Positions 5,397 through 12,197 of a DNA stretch of 17,076 nucleotides are shown piece by piece. The position numbers and the translations under genes are program-made. Below the pieces are notes generated by a model, which was given only the letters and a program-made list of their open reading frames with translations, was not told where the DNA came from and made no database searches. Source of the DNA: SAR324 cluster bacterium (GTDB lineage Bacteria > Bdellovibrionota > UBA2361 > JAAZON01); the NCBI GenBank assembly GCA_012797725.1, contig JAAZON010000051.1, positions 1-17,076 of the forward strand. Direction: 5' to 3'. Position 1 is the stretch's first letter. Each line of letters begins with the position of its first letter.

Positions 5397-7922
5397 CTAG
5401 AGAGCTAGGTTTGAGCCGTTAATTTTCGCTTCAATCATATCTCTAAGCTCCAATGCTTTCTCATGTTCTGGCTGAAACAAAGTGATTTTATCCACTTCTG
5501 TTTTGGCTTCATCCACTCGATTTTGCGCAAAATAGCAGCCAGCCAATGCGTAAATGAAATCCAAATCCCCTGGATGCATCTCAAGATAATCACCAACCGC
5601 TTTCTCAACTTCTTCCAAATGATTTAATGCATAACCTAGTTCGATCACTCCCAGAAGAGCACGAGTGTTCTCTGGATTCTTCTTGAGCGCCTTCTGATAA
5701 TACTGCCATGCTACGGTCAACTCTCCTCTAAATTGAGCCCATAAGCCCATACCAGCAAGGGCAATATCAAAGTCTTTATCAATCACTAGCGCTTGTTCAA
5801 AATAGGCTTTGCCCTTAACCCAATCACCGGAGGCAGCAGCCAGGGCTCCCTTCCCTGCCAATGCTTTTGGACATTGCGGGTTCTCTTTGAGAGCGTTGTC
5901 ATAACAACGAGCAGCCTCACTAAGCCTTCCAAAAACCACCTCTAAATCAGCTTTAAGAAGGATTGCCTTTTCTCTTTGAGCTTTTGTAAGTCCCGGCTCT
6001 TCAATTATCGACTCAATGTCTCTTAAAGCCTCATCGTAATTCTTGGTTCTCTTCTTGTCTTCAACACCCAAGAGCCTAGTATCAATAGCACCCATTGAAG
6101 GAGGATCAGCCTGCCAATTAAGCTTGTTTAGCTTTGACTCTTCTCCAACGCATTTTTTCTTAGCACTTTCTTCAGCCAGTAACCTCTCAAGATCTTTGGC
6201 TCCTCGATGCTCTGGATTGCGGCTCAATACCTCCTGATTCTTGATTCCTGACTCTTCAAAGCGGCCTAATTTATATAGACATCCAGCTAGGCAGAATTGC
6301 ATTTCTACATCGTTTGGATTCTCTCTAAGATAACGGTTCAAAACTCTTTCAAGATCATCAAAACGTCCCAGCACATATGAACATTCAAGAAGCTGCAATA
6401 TAGGAACCAGCTCATTAGGCTGAATGTCAAGAGACTGTAGAAAAATCTCATAGGCCTTTTCATGATTCTTGAGCATTGTTTCGCACATCCCAAGACCACT
6501 CAAAGATTTTGAGTCTCTTTTATCCACCTCTAATGCCCTTCGAAAGAACATCGCCCCAGTTTCAGGATCACTATTTGCAAGATGAACTGCCCCAAGAGAG
6601 CGAAGAGCCTTGATGGCATAGGGATTTATATTTACAGCTTTACCCAGAAGGGTCTTTGCAAGCTCAAAGTCTTTGTTCATGGCTGCGACTTCGCCTCTTT
6701 CAAGCAGTTCTTGGAAATTCGTTGCACTGAAATCCATATCATATTGCCCAATGGATGCTGTTTGCATCGACTCCCAACTTTGCCTGCAGCCTTGAGATTG
6801 AGTCCCTGCCTCCGTCTCTTTATAACTGGAAATGCCAAGTATATCACAATATGAGGAGTAGGTTTGTCTGGCAGTTTCATCCCAAGTGTAGCGTTTCACG
6901 AAATCTGAAATACCCTCTTTTGCTGGGCTGTAATAAGCGGCCAAAACTGCATTTTGAACAGAACGCCAATCAGAAGGATCGCAATAAAACGCCCAATCCC
7001 CCATGTAATCTCCCGCAGTCCCCTTAAGGGTTGCGACAACATTTTTTCCATAACGAGCTGCTTCGAGACTAACAAGGCCTGGCAGCTCATACCAGCTTGC
7101 TAATACATGAATGCGACAAGCCATATACGCACTTGCCATCATCTCTGGGCTGATTCTATCAAGAATAAGAGTTTCTCCCTTACGCTTGAAATTGCGGACT
7201 GCCCAATCATAATCGGGCTGATAAGAGAAGCCGCCTCCTGCCAAAACAACAGGAATGTTCACATCTTCCAGGGCTTTCAATAACATTAGCTGATTTTTTC
7301 GAGTCTCAAAACGTCCTACGCAGAAGATGAAGTCTTTGACTCCATATTGCTTTATAAACATTTCGGGATCGCCTTGAGCCTGAATTTCATGTCCTAACTG
7401 TACTTCAATAATTCTTGGACCTGAACCATATTCCCGTCGAATTGTATCAGACTCAGATTTCCCATTGGTGTACAAAGCAGCCGCATTCTGTGCGATCCAT
7501 TCATTGGGAAAACCAGGACAGGGATTCCAAGAAATATTCTGTTTTGTCTCTTCATACCATTTCTTATCTTGCCCGTTCTGCACATATTCAAAGAGTAGCT
7601 TCCCCCATTCAATGGACTGGTTATGAAAGTTGGCAATGTCTTCGCATAAGGTGGATACAACAAAGGGGCGCCCTGCCTCAACGGCTCGCTTGCCTTGCAT
7701 CTCCAATAATTCAGGTAATGCAAAATTAAAAAGATGCACTAAATCATAGTCTGCTGGATTTTCACGCATTTCAATATCGACTTTGGTCTCAACACCATAT
7801 TCGACCAGGCTGTCTCTCAATCGTTCCATTAGGACAGTATCTCCTCCACGATGGGAAAATGCTGTCGAACGATTTTGCATTAATACCCGAATTGGCTTCT
7901 TTTTTGTCGAAAGCTCTTTCAC
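5397..7922 (-). CDS. GT4-type glycosyltransferase fused to two TPR arrays
   Basis: This 841-residue soluble protein has no membrane segment. Residues about 11-365 are a GT-B glycosyltransferase: IRVLMQNR and RGGDTVLMERLRDSL (25-39) form the N-terminal Rossmann half, CVGRFETRKNQLMLLKAL (201-218) is the GT4 nucleotide-sugar motif, and ELPGLVSLE (279-287) is the EX7E motif with both Glu present. Residues about 400-585 and 645-835 are tetratricopeptide repeats (for example ALRSLGAVHLANSDPETGAMF, from 439, cut short here by composition) separated by a charged linker at about 586-645. The enzyme probably transfers a sugar from a nucleotide-sugar donor to a protein or envelope acceptor, with the TPR arrays holding a partner or acceptor; both are inferred. 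The start is GTG at 7922 with AAGGAG six nt upstream. No other glycan gene lies nearby. The sugar and acceptor cannot be told from sequence. Confidence 0.85.
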   Translation of the reverse strand: MKELSTKKKPIRVLMQNRSTAFSHRGGDTVLMERLRDSLVEYGVETKVDIEMRENPADYDLVHLFNFALPELLEMQGKRAVEAGRPFVVSTLCEDIANFHNQSIEWGKLLFEYVQNGQDKKWYEETKQNISWNPCPGFPNEWIAQNAAALYTNGKSESDTIRREYGSGPRIIEVQLGHEIQAQGDPEMFIKQYGVKDFIFCVGRFETRKNQLMLLKALEDVNIPVVLAGGGFSYQPDYDWAVRNFKRKGETLILDRISPEMMASAYMACRIHVLASWYELPGLVSLEAARYGKNVVATLKGTAGDYMGDWAFYCDPSDWRSVQNAVLAAYYSPAKEGISDFVKRYTWDETARQTYSSYCDILGISSYKETEAGTQSQGCRQSWESMQTASIGQYDMDFSATNFQELLERGEVAAMNKDFELAKTLLGKAVNINPYAIKALRSLGAVHLANSDPETGAMFFRRALEVDKRDSKSLSGLGMCETMLKNHEKAYEIFLQSLDIQPNELVPILQLLECSYVLGRFDDLERVLNRYLRENPNDVEMQFCLAGCLYKLGRFEESGIKNQEVLSRNPEHRGAKDLERLLAEESAKKKCVGEESKLNKLNWQADPPSMGAIDTRLLGVEDKKRTKNYDEALRDIESIIEEPGLTKAQREKAILLKADLEVVFGRLSEAARCYDNALKENPQCPKALAGKGALAAASGDWVKGKAYFEQALVIDKDFDIALAGMGLWAQFRGELTVAWQYYQKALKKNPENTRALLGVIELGYALNHLEEVEKAVGDYLEMHPGDLDFIYALAGCYFAQNRVDEAKTEVDKITLFQPEHEKALELRDMIEAKINGSNLAL

Positions 7923-8166
7923 ATTCCACTCCTTTTCCTGGGTGAGTTGGGCCTGACAATGAAGTGAAACTTCTTTGCGTCAGAATCTCGCCAGTACCAT
8001 ACTCTCCTTAATAACAAGCTAAGCTTCTGTATGTTTTCACTTTATTTCTAATATTAAAGCCTCCAAATATTCAGAAAGCCTGCCTCAAGTCTTATTCTGC
8101 AAAGAGCGTGCTAGAAGATTAGGCAAAGCTAATTGACTGATCAAACTAGGGAATTATTACTCTCTA
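7923..8166. other. Leader and upstream region of the GT-TPR gene
   Basis: No gene was recognised. Read on minus, the leader holds the AAGGAG of the GT-TPR gene and a perfect 5-bp hairpin (7961-7965 with 7969-7973). A further AAGGAG stands just before an ATG opening a six-codon frame, with spacing too short for a confident start. No convincing promoter hexamers were found. Confidence 0.4.
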
Positions 8167-8304
8167 ATGAAGGACGTCATTATTTTGACCGTTGTGCCTA
8201 ACAAGAAGACTACTAAAGCGCTGTTCAGAAAGTATTTTCACCAGCGATTGGTCGGCCGGTTGGATCTTGGCTCTGCGCAAAGACACATTGGCCTTATTAT
8301 TTAG
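8167..8304 (+). pseudogene. CutA-like N-terminal fragment
   Basis: A 45-codon frame from ATG to TAG. Residues 4-32 (VIILTVVPNKKTTKALFRKY, then FHQRLVGRLDL) align without gaps with the start of CutA1 proteins, whose consensus is roughly vlTTvPdkesAekiakxLvexrLaACvNl. The later CutA signatures (SxYWWxGkI, HPYEVPEI) are absent in all three plus frames downstream. CutA is a small trimeric protein linked to divalent-metal tolerance. I read this as a truncated remnant. There is no Shine-Dalgarno. The match is short and could be chance. Confidence 0.3.
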
Positions 8305-8386
8305 CTCCCACCGGTTTGCGCGACGAGGCTTCGGCGAAGTTGTCTCGGTAGTGCAGCTTGCCAATGATGGTCGACAGTAAAAAGAC
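8297..8386 (-). other. GC-rich coding-like fragment, unassigned
   Basis: Read on minus, about 26 codons before a double stop (TAA TAA, 8299-8294) use GC-rich codons unlike the AT-rich surroundings. They give a protein-like string beginning LSTIIGKLHYRDNFAEAS. I do not recognise it. It may be the 3' end of a lost transferred gene. The plus frame at 8192-8380 and minus frame at 8164-8364 over the same DNA have no family resemblance. Confidence 0.2.
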
Positions 8387-8393
8387 TTATTGA

Positions 8394-8411
8394 AAGCGGC
8401 ACTAGATCATT
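8394..8411. repeat. Direct repeat copy 1 (partner at 10016-10034)
   Basis: AAGCGGCACTAG followed by ATCATT recurs at 10016-10034 with one extra C between the two parts. The pair brackets the decayed region and the 200-residue gene. The second copy lies inside the truncated ATP-grasp-like ORF. Confidence 0.4.
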
Positions 8412-8517
8412 CAAGATTCCCTGTAACACTTGCCCCAATTAAGTGAAATTTAACAATTTAATTACAAAGGTTGAGAACTTTTAATGAATCTGCCATGCCC
8501 TAGCAGGAGTCTTAATA

Positions 8518-8802
8518 CATTGAGGGTTCAAAAAAACGGGAATTAAAAAAAGCTTCAAATACTCAATGCACTGAAAAGATCCGCCGATATTTTCAGTGGG
8601 CTGAGTGAGAACTTACAGGTTATGCAGGTTTTTTTTGGTTCCCAAGTCTGCACCTTTGATGGCAGTTCCCTTTTAGTCTGACCTGCACTCAAAGGTGCAG
8701 CTCTTGGATACAGGTTCAAACAGGTTCTAGAGGTTCACGAAGCGTTTATAATTGGTTTAACAGGTTCCGCACAGCCCAATTCTTTCAACTACCGGAAAGA
8801 AT
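8518..8802. other. Region rich in perfect inverted repeats and CAGGTT motifs (structured RNA or binding-site cluster?)
   Basis: Four perfect inverted repeats follow one another: 8518-8524 with 8562-8568 (7 bp); directly adjoining, 8569-8577 with 8590-8598 (CACTGAAAA / TTTTCAGTG, 9 bp); 8648-8659 with 8689-8700 (12 bp); and 8779-8786 with 8795-8802 (ATTCTTTC / GAAAGAAT, 8 bp). CAGGTT occurs five times on plus (8616, 8625, 8711, 8721, 8761). A T8 tract at 8629-8636 follows the second stem after 30 nt. No known RNA family is recognised, and no intact gene covers it. One plus frame is open from 8660 to 8908 without a start codon and gives a protein-like C-terminus (KIMEYHQKRMGRIPEKSHFI), so part may be decayed coding DNA. 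Confidence 0.4.
8648..8700. repeat. Perfect 12-bp inverted repeat
   Basis: CTGCACCTTTGA (8648-8659) and TCAAAGGTGCAG (8689-8700) are exact reverse complements with a 29-nt loop. A second CTGCAC at 8683-8688 could pair instead with GTGCAG at 8695-8700, giving two mutually exclusive hairpins. There is no T-tract after the right arm. Confidence 0.6.
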
Positions 8803-8947
8803 CAAAAGTCTGACTGATCAACACTTCGCTAACACGATTCACATCAAGATTATGGAATATCACCAAAAGAGAATGGGGCGAATTCCTGAAAAATCACACT
8901 TCATCTAATCCGAAGGAGAAATATTCTTAAATTTCAGAAAAGGAATA

Positions 8948-9379
8948 ATGAAAGTTTTTTTGTTGGCCGTACAGAGAAATTCGAAGCATCCATGACAAAA
9001 AGCGACAAACAAGTTTCAATGCCGTCTGATAATGTATGACATAGCTTCCGGGTTGGTGTTGGATACCTAAAAGCTTCACTTGACTCCTATGGAATAGAGA
9101 TGAAGTACTTCGATTTTGTATGCCATCCCTAGGAGCGTATAACTGAACCACTAAGAAACGAAATGCCCGATATCCTTGGCATTACATGCCTGACATCACA
9201 CAGAGCGGCTGCAAAAATGAAGCTGGCAGGTTGGGGCCCAGAATTTCCATTGCTTCCCGAATTTGAAGCAGAGGTGTAGTCACTTATAAAAAAAACAAGC
9301 CGAGTGCCATTCTTAGTAGGTCTTTGCATAGAGAGCCTGCAATTGGTATCATGCTGCAAAGAGAGAAATATTCTATTTA
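8948..9379 (+). pseudogene. Decayed B12-binding (radical-SAM type) protein gene, 5' part
   Basis: An ATG at 8948 with AAAGGA upstream opens MKVFLLAVQRNSKHP, the usual start of cobalamin-binding radical-SAM proteins, and stops at TGA 8993. The same frame later reads IASGL (from 9041). A shift near 9050 then gives VGYLKASLDSYGIEMKYFDF and, after TAG 9130, ERITEPLRNEMPDILGITCL. After TAG 9277 it continues SLIKKTSRVPFLVG. In order these match the B12-binding Rossmann fold: PLGxgYLaaxLrxxGxeV..fD, the PDIvGIs strand, and the ik..p..xvvGG strand. Three stops and one frameshift make it non-functional. The radical-SAM domain with its CxxxCxxC cluster is missing, replaced by the gene starting at 9380. 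Intact relatives perform cobalamin-dependent methylation or cyclisation. Confidence 0.65.
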
Positions 9380-9982
9380 ATGGAGTGCCTGAAAGTGTCA
9401 GATAGAGTCGTAGAAATTGGAGATCCTAAGAGAGGTATTTGTGAAGATAGCCAGACGTCGCAAACTATAAAAAAACCTACCGATCTAGATATCGATAATA
9501 TCTTAGAAAAATATAGAGAGAAACTCGCGACCGCTCGTAGGGCCTTCTCTCTTCCTGCCGATGACGAACATGTTATGCAACTGAGGCAAGATGCGGATCC
9601 TTTTAAACAAGTTAATTTTATACTCCAAGAGCTCCTCAGCCCTATAAGAACCCTTAGAAACAAGGAAAGTTCTAATGAGCTCAAGCTTAAAGCAGCGATG
9701 GAGCTTCGTTCAATCCTCCCCCTAAGTATCAAGCAATCTGATATACTCGCTGAACATGTCGCTGAGTTCTTGGGAAATGAAACTAGAATTGCCCAGCAGG
9801 CAAATGCTCGAATCGCCCATTTAAAAGAGTGCCTACACAATTTCCAAAGCTCCGTTGTAGGATTCGTTCTAAGCAGCACAAACGAGATTGTTCCACTGGA
9901 ACTATCTAGGAACGCACATGATTTGTTAAAGCTCTATTTGCATTGGCAAGGTTCCAGCCTTGTTAAGCAGCTTAAGGTTTGA
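9380..9982 (+). CDS. Hypothetical helical protein, 200 residues
   Basis: I recognise no family. The protein is almost entirely predicted helix, with charged amphipathic stretches such as IDNILEKYREKLATARRAF (38-56) and helices around 75-160, and no membrane segment or signal peptide. The plus frame is preferred over the antisense frame 9373-9879, whose Ser/Leu-rich product is typical of a shadow. The ATG at 9380 lacks a Shine-Dalgarno. The GTG at 9395, with GGAG (9382-9385) about nine nt upstream, is a better start and gives 195 residues. It stands directly after the broken B12-binding gene and its 3' end overlaps a truncated convergent ORF, so it may have arrived by rearrangement. Confidence 0.6.
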   Translation: MECLKVSDRVVEIGDPKRGICEDSQTSQTIKKPTDLDIDNILEKYREKLATARRAFSLPADDEHVMQLRQDADPFKQVNFILQELLSPIRTLRNKESSNELKLKAAMELRSILPLSIKQSDILAEHVAEFLGNETRIAQQANARIAHLKECLHNFQSSVVGFVLSSTNEIVPLELSRNAHDLLKLYLHWQGSSLVKQLKV

Positions 9983-10106
9983 GATATCCTATATCCATCA
10001 ATTGTTTGACGATCCAAGCGGCACTAGCATCATTGTCGTTTGAAAAGTTGTTTGGTTTATTAAGAATGCCTCTATTGTAGACCAAAACTATTCTTAACCG
10101 CTTCAT
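9972..10106 (-). pseudogene. Truncated N-terminus of an ATP-grasp / D-Ala-D-Ala ligase-like protein
   Basis: This 44-codon minus ORF starts at an ATG inside the 3' end of the transglutaminase-like gene (overlap 35 nt), with AAGG eight nt upstream, as in coupled operon genes. The product begins MKRLRIVLVYNRG, a buried first beta strand, and then has DASAAWIVKQLMDIGY, an amphipathic helix ending in Gly plus an aromatic. This is the opening beta-alpha unit of D-Ala-D-Ala ligase-like ATP-grasp enzymes (family consensus: strand, acidic/Asn loop, helix, LxxxGH). It stops at TAA 9974-9972 just where the convergent 200-residue gene ends, and nothing like the ATP-binding domains follows. The domain assignment rests on about 40 residues and is tentative; the coding character looks good. 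Confidence 0.45.
10016..10034. repeat. Direct repeat copy 2 (partner at 8394-8411)
   Basis: AAGCGGCACTAG, one C, then ATCATT. Read on minus it encodes NDASAAW in the truncated ATP-grasp-like ORF. The copy at 8394-8411 lacks the extra base. Confidence 0.4.
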
Positions 10107-11928
10107 TCGACAAACCTTGGGTGTATATGCTGCTCCATTCTCCTTCGCTCATCGAGGCATAAACGGTTCGCGGAGTAACATATTCAATAATTCCCAAAAA
10201 TGGGACTTGATAACTCCGCCAATACGCTCCTATTTGAGGTTTATCCAGATGCCAAACCACCGTGAGAGGATTTAAAGATAAATCAATTGCCACATTGCCG
10301 AGTTCGCTTTCATTCTTTTCAAAATTAATCCATCTATCTCTCTGTGAACCGTAATACATCCAAATCGAATGATAACCCTTGAACTCTTTTTCCTCTTGCG
10401 ACAAAAGACCATAGTAAACATGTATTCCAGGGATTCCATATGCTTTTAGGCAAGCGGCCTCCATTGCTACAACATCGACACAATTTCCATAAAACATTCC
10501 ATTTTGCAACAAATAGTCAATCTGGAATGATGAACTGAAAATATTTCCCTTATTAATTTCAACTCCGTTAACTATAGCGACATTGACTAGATTATGCTCC
10601 TTTTCATATAGAGACTCTTCAAAAATTTGCCGAAGCCAAGGATTGTCTGGATCATCAGCCAACATCTTTTCAATATCTGACAAATTGTGACGCCTATACT
10701 TTATTCGATCCCACAGCCAATGATTAATGTTGCTTGCGCTGTTTACCAGACTTGATGGATCCAAAAGATTATTATTCTCAACTATTCTCTTGCATGCATA
10801 AAGTGTTTCTGGTTTTAAGACCATGAATTGATAGGATTTCTCATTCATACGCCGATGAGCGGCAACATAATAATCAATCCCGTAATAATCACCATAAACA
10901 ATTGCCCTATTAGACCAGCTCAGAATTTGCTCAAGATCCATTCTCGCCAAAGACTCTTGTCCCTTGAATATACTTTCGCCCAATTTGCGTCCGTATTCTA
11001 TCATTTTAATTCCGTCTTGTATCACCTGAGACTTTAAAGTCTTTGTAGCTCGTTTGTAAATGTAAGCATCGGTGATCGCTTGCGCTGCTGCAAAAGGATC
11101 ATTAGAAGGGAGATCTATCCGGTCAGCATAACGAAGAAAAAGCTCTAGGGATGTGCTCTTGTACAACTCTGTCACTGGCTGAGTTATTGAATCGAGATTT
11201 ACATCATAGAGATTTTTAAAACTCTGCCAAGCCACCGATTGCAGTCCAAATTCATAAGGAAGTCTCTTTAACATTCTCGTTGGAACTTTAGCCTCGAAGA
11301 CTTTACCCCGTCTAACAGAGCTTCTCGGTAAAGAAATAAACTTAAGAAAATTACCCTTGCCATTCCATTCTTGGATTCCCGATCCCGTATCTGTCCAAAC
11401 GATGGCATAAATTATATTCCAATCACTATTGAGAAGATTAATCCTATAATGATAACTCTGCCCCTTCTTAGGCATGGCGCTAGGCTCAACCATCATATAG
11501 GCATTGTCATCATCCATGATAAAAGCATGACTCTTTAAGTCATCTGTTGGAGACGGGATACTCGAACTTTTTTCTTTATCAATGGCTGCTGGATCGTTCA
11601 GGGTATCTTCTTTAATTAGGCCTGTGCGCAGCCAGTCTTTCTTCCTCCCATCGATACGAAGGCTTCTAATTACGGATCGAGCCCATCTCAAATTATTTCT
11701 TTGCTCTCTTTCTTTTTTCAACAACAACGAAAGAGCTCTTGTAGCTGTCGCAGAGTTGCTGGTTCTTGCATACTCAATCACTTTTGTTCTAGTCTCAGCA
11801 CTTGTCCTAATCCCATCTAGTGACTGCATCGCGAATACTAATTCCTCGTTCAATGGCGCAGCATAGAGCAACTTGGATACGAGGCCACTGGTCAACAAAA
11901 TAAAAATGGAACACCGAAGATAAATCAT
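10072..11928 (-). CDS. Secreted protein with CBM9-like and transglutaminase-like domains
   Basis: From the ATG at 11928 the product has 618 residues and a typical Sec signal peptide: MIYLRCS, a hydrophobic core (IFILLTSGLVSKLL), and probable cleavage after LLYA. The in-frame ATG at 11967 would add 13 residues before the signal and is less likely; GGTGA precedes 11928 by about nine nt. Residues about 85-245 resemble a CBM9/DOMON-like beta sandwich: SLRIDGRKKDWLRTG, HAFIMDDDNAYMMVEP, FEAKVPTRML. Residues about 470-545 are a transglutaminase/papain-like core: YGNCVDVVAMEAACLKAYGI with Cys483, YHSIWMYYG with His520, and RWINFEKN with Asn535. The protein is probably an envelope or extracellular cysteine peptidase or amide-transferring enzyme. 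The truncated ATP-grasp-like ORF overlaps its 3' end. The substrate is unknown. Confidence 0.75.
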   Translation of the reverse strand: MIYLRCSIFILLTSGLVSKLLYAAPLNEELVFAMQSLDGIRTSAETRTKVIEYARTSNSATATRALSLLLKKEREQRNNLRWARSVIRSLRIDGRKKDWLRTGLIKEDTLNDPAAIDKEKSSSIPSPTDDLKSHAFIMDDDNAYMMVEPSAMPKKGQSYHYRINLLNSDWNIIYAIVWTDTGSGIQEWNGKGNFLKFISLPRSSVRRGKVFEAKVPTRMLKRLPYEFGLQSVAWQSFKNLYDVNLDSITQPVTELYKSTSLELFLRYADRIDLPSNDPFAAAQAITDAYIYKRATKTLKSQVIQDGIKMIEYGRKLGESIFKGQESLARMDLEQILSWSNRAIVYGDYYGIDYYVAAHRRMNEKSYQFMVLKPETLYACKRIVENNNLLDPSSLVNSASNINHWLWDRIKYRRHNLSDIEKMLADDPDNPWLRQIFEESLYEKEHNLVNVAIVNGVEINKGNIFSSSFQIDYLLQNGMFYGNCVDVVAMEAACLKAYGIPGIHVYYGLLSQEEKEFKGYHSIWMYYGSQRDRWINFEKNESELGNVAIDLSLNPLTVVWHLDKPQIGAYWRSYQVPFLGIIEYVTPRTVYASMSEGEWSSIYTQGLSNEAVKNSFGLQ

Positions 11929-12157
11929 GGTTTGATTCACCAAAGTGCCAAGGTCATCAAAAAACATGCTACTTTATGCCCTTTCTTCTGCCGAGGCCCA
12001 TCCGAATCCCTCACCTTTTATGAACAGTTACATCGACACATGATTTATGAGTCTTAATATCTTGCTGTATTTTTCCCCTTTAAAGGCCAATTTTTATTTA
12101 TCCTTCATATCTAACCCCATTACTTGCTAAAAACTTGATGAAGTGCCATTATAAATA

Positions 12158-12167
12158 ATGACGTCAT
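12158..12167. promoter_or_regulatory. Perfect palindrome, candidate TetR operator
   Basis: ATGACGTCAT is a perfect 10-bp palindrome in the divergent region between the transglutaminase-like gene and the tetR gene. Its last base is 30 nt before the tetR start. TetR-family repressors commonly bind palindromes in such positions to control themselves and the adjacent pump. Outer bases (AT-rich arms) are only partly symmetric. No clear promoter hexamers were found around it. Confidence 0.4.
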
Positions 12168-12197
12168 ATTCATATTTTACTCTTAGGTGTCACTTTT

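Noticed and set aside
8164..8380. Minus ORF 8164-8364 and plus ORF 8192-8380
   Set aside because: Neither resembles a known family or has a ribosome site; the CutA-like frame and the GC-rich minus frame explain the region slightly better.
8701..8740. GGTTCAAA-type motifs resembling a tRNA T-arm
   Set aside because: No cloverleaf could be built around them: no acceptor stem, anticodon arm or CCA.
8134..8821. 11-bp direct repeat TGACTGATCAA at 8134 and 8811
   Set aside because: Matches of this length are expected by chance in a 17-kb window, and the flanks do not agree.
9373..9879. 168-residue minus ORF
   Set aside because: Antisense to the 200-residue plus gene; its Ser/Leu/Cys-rich product is typical of a shadow frame.
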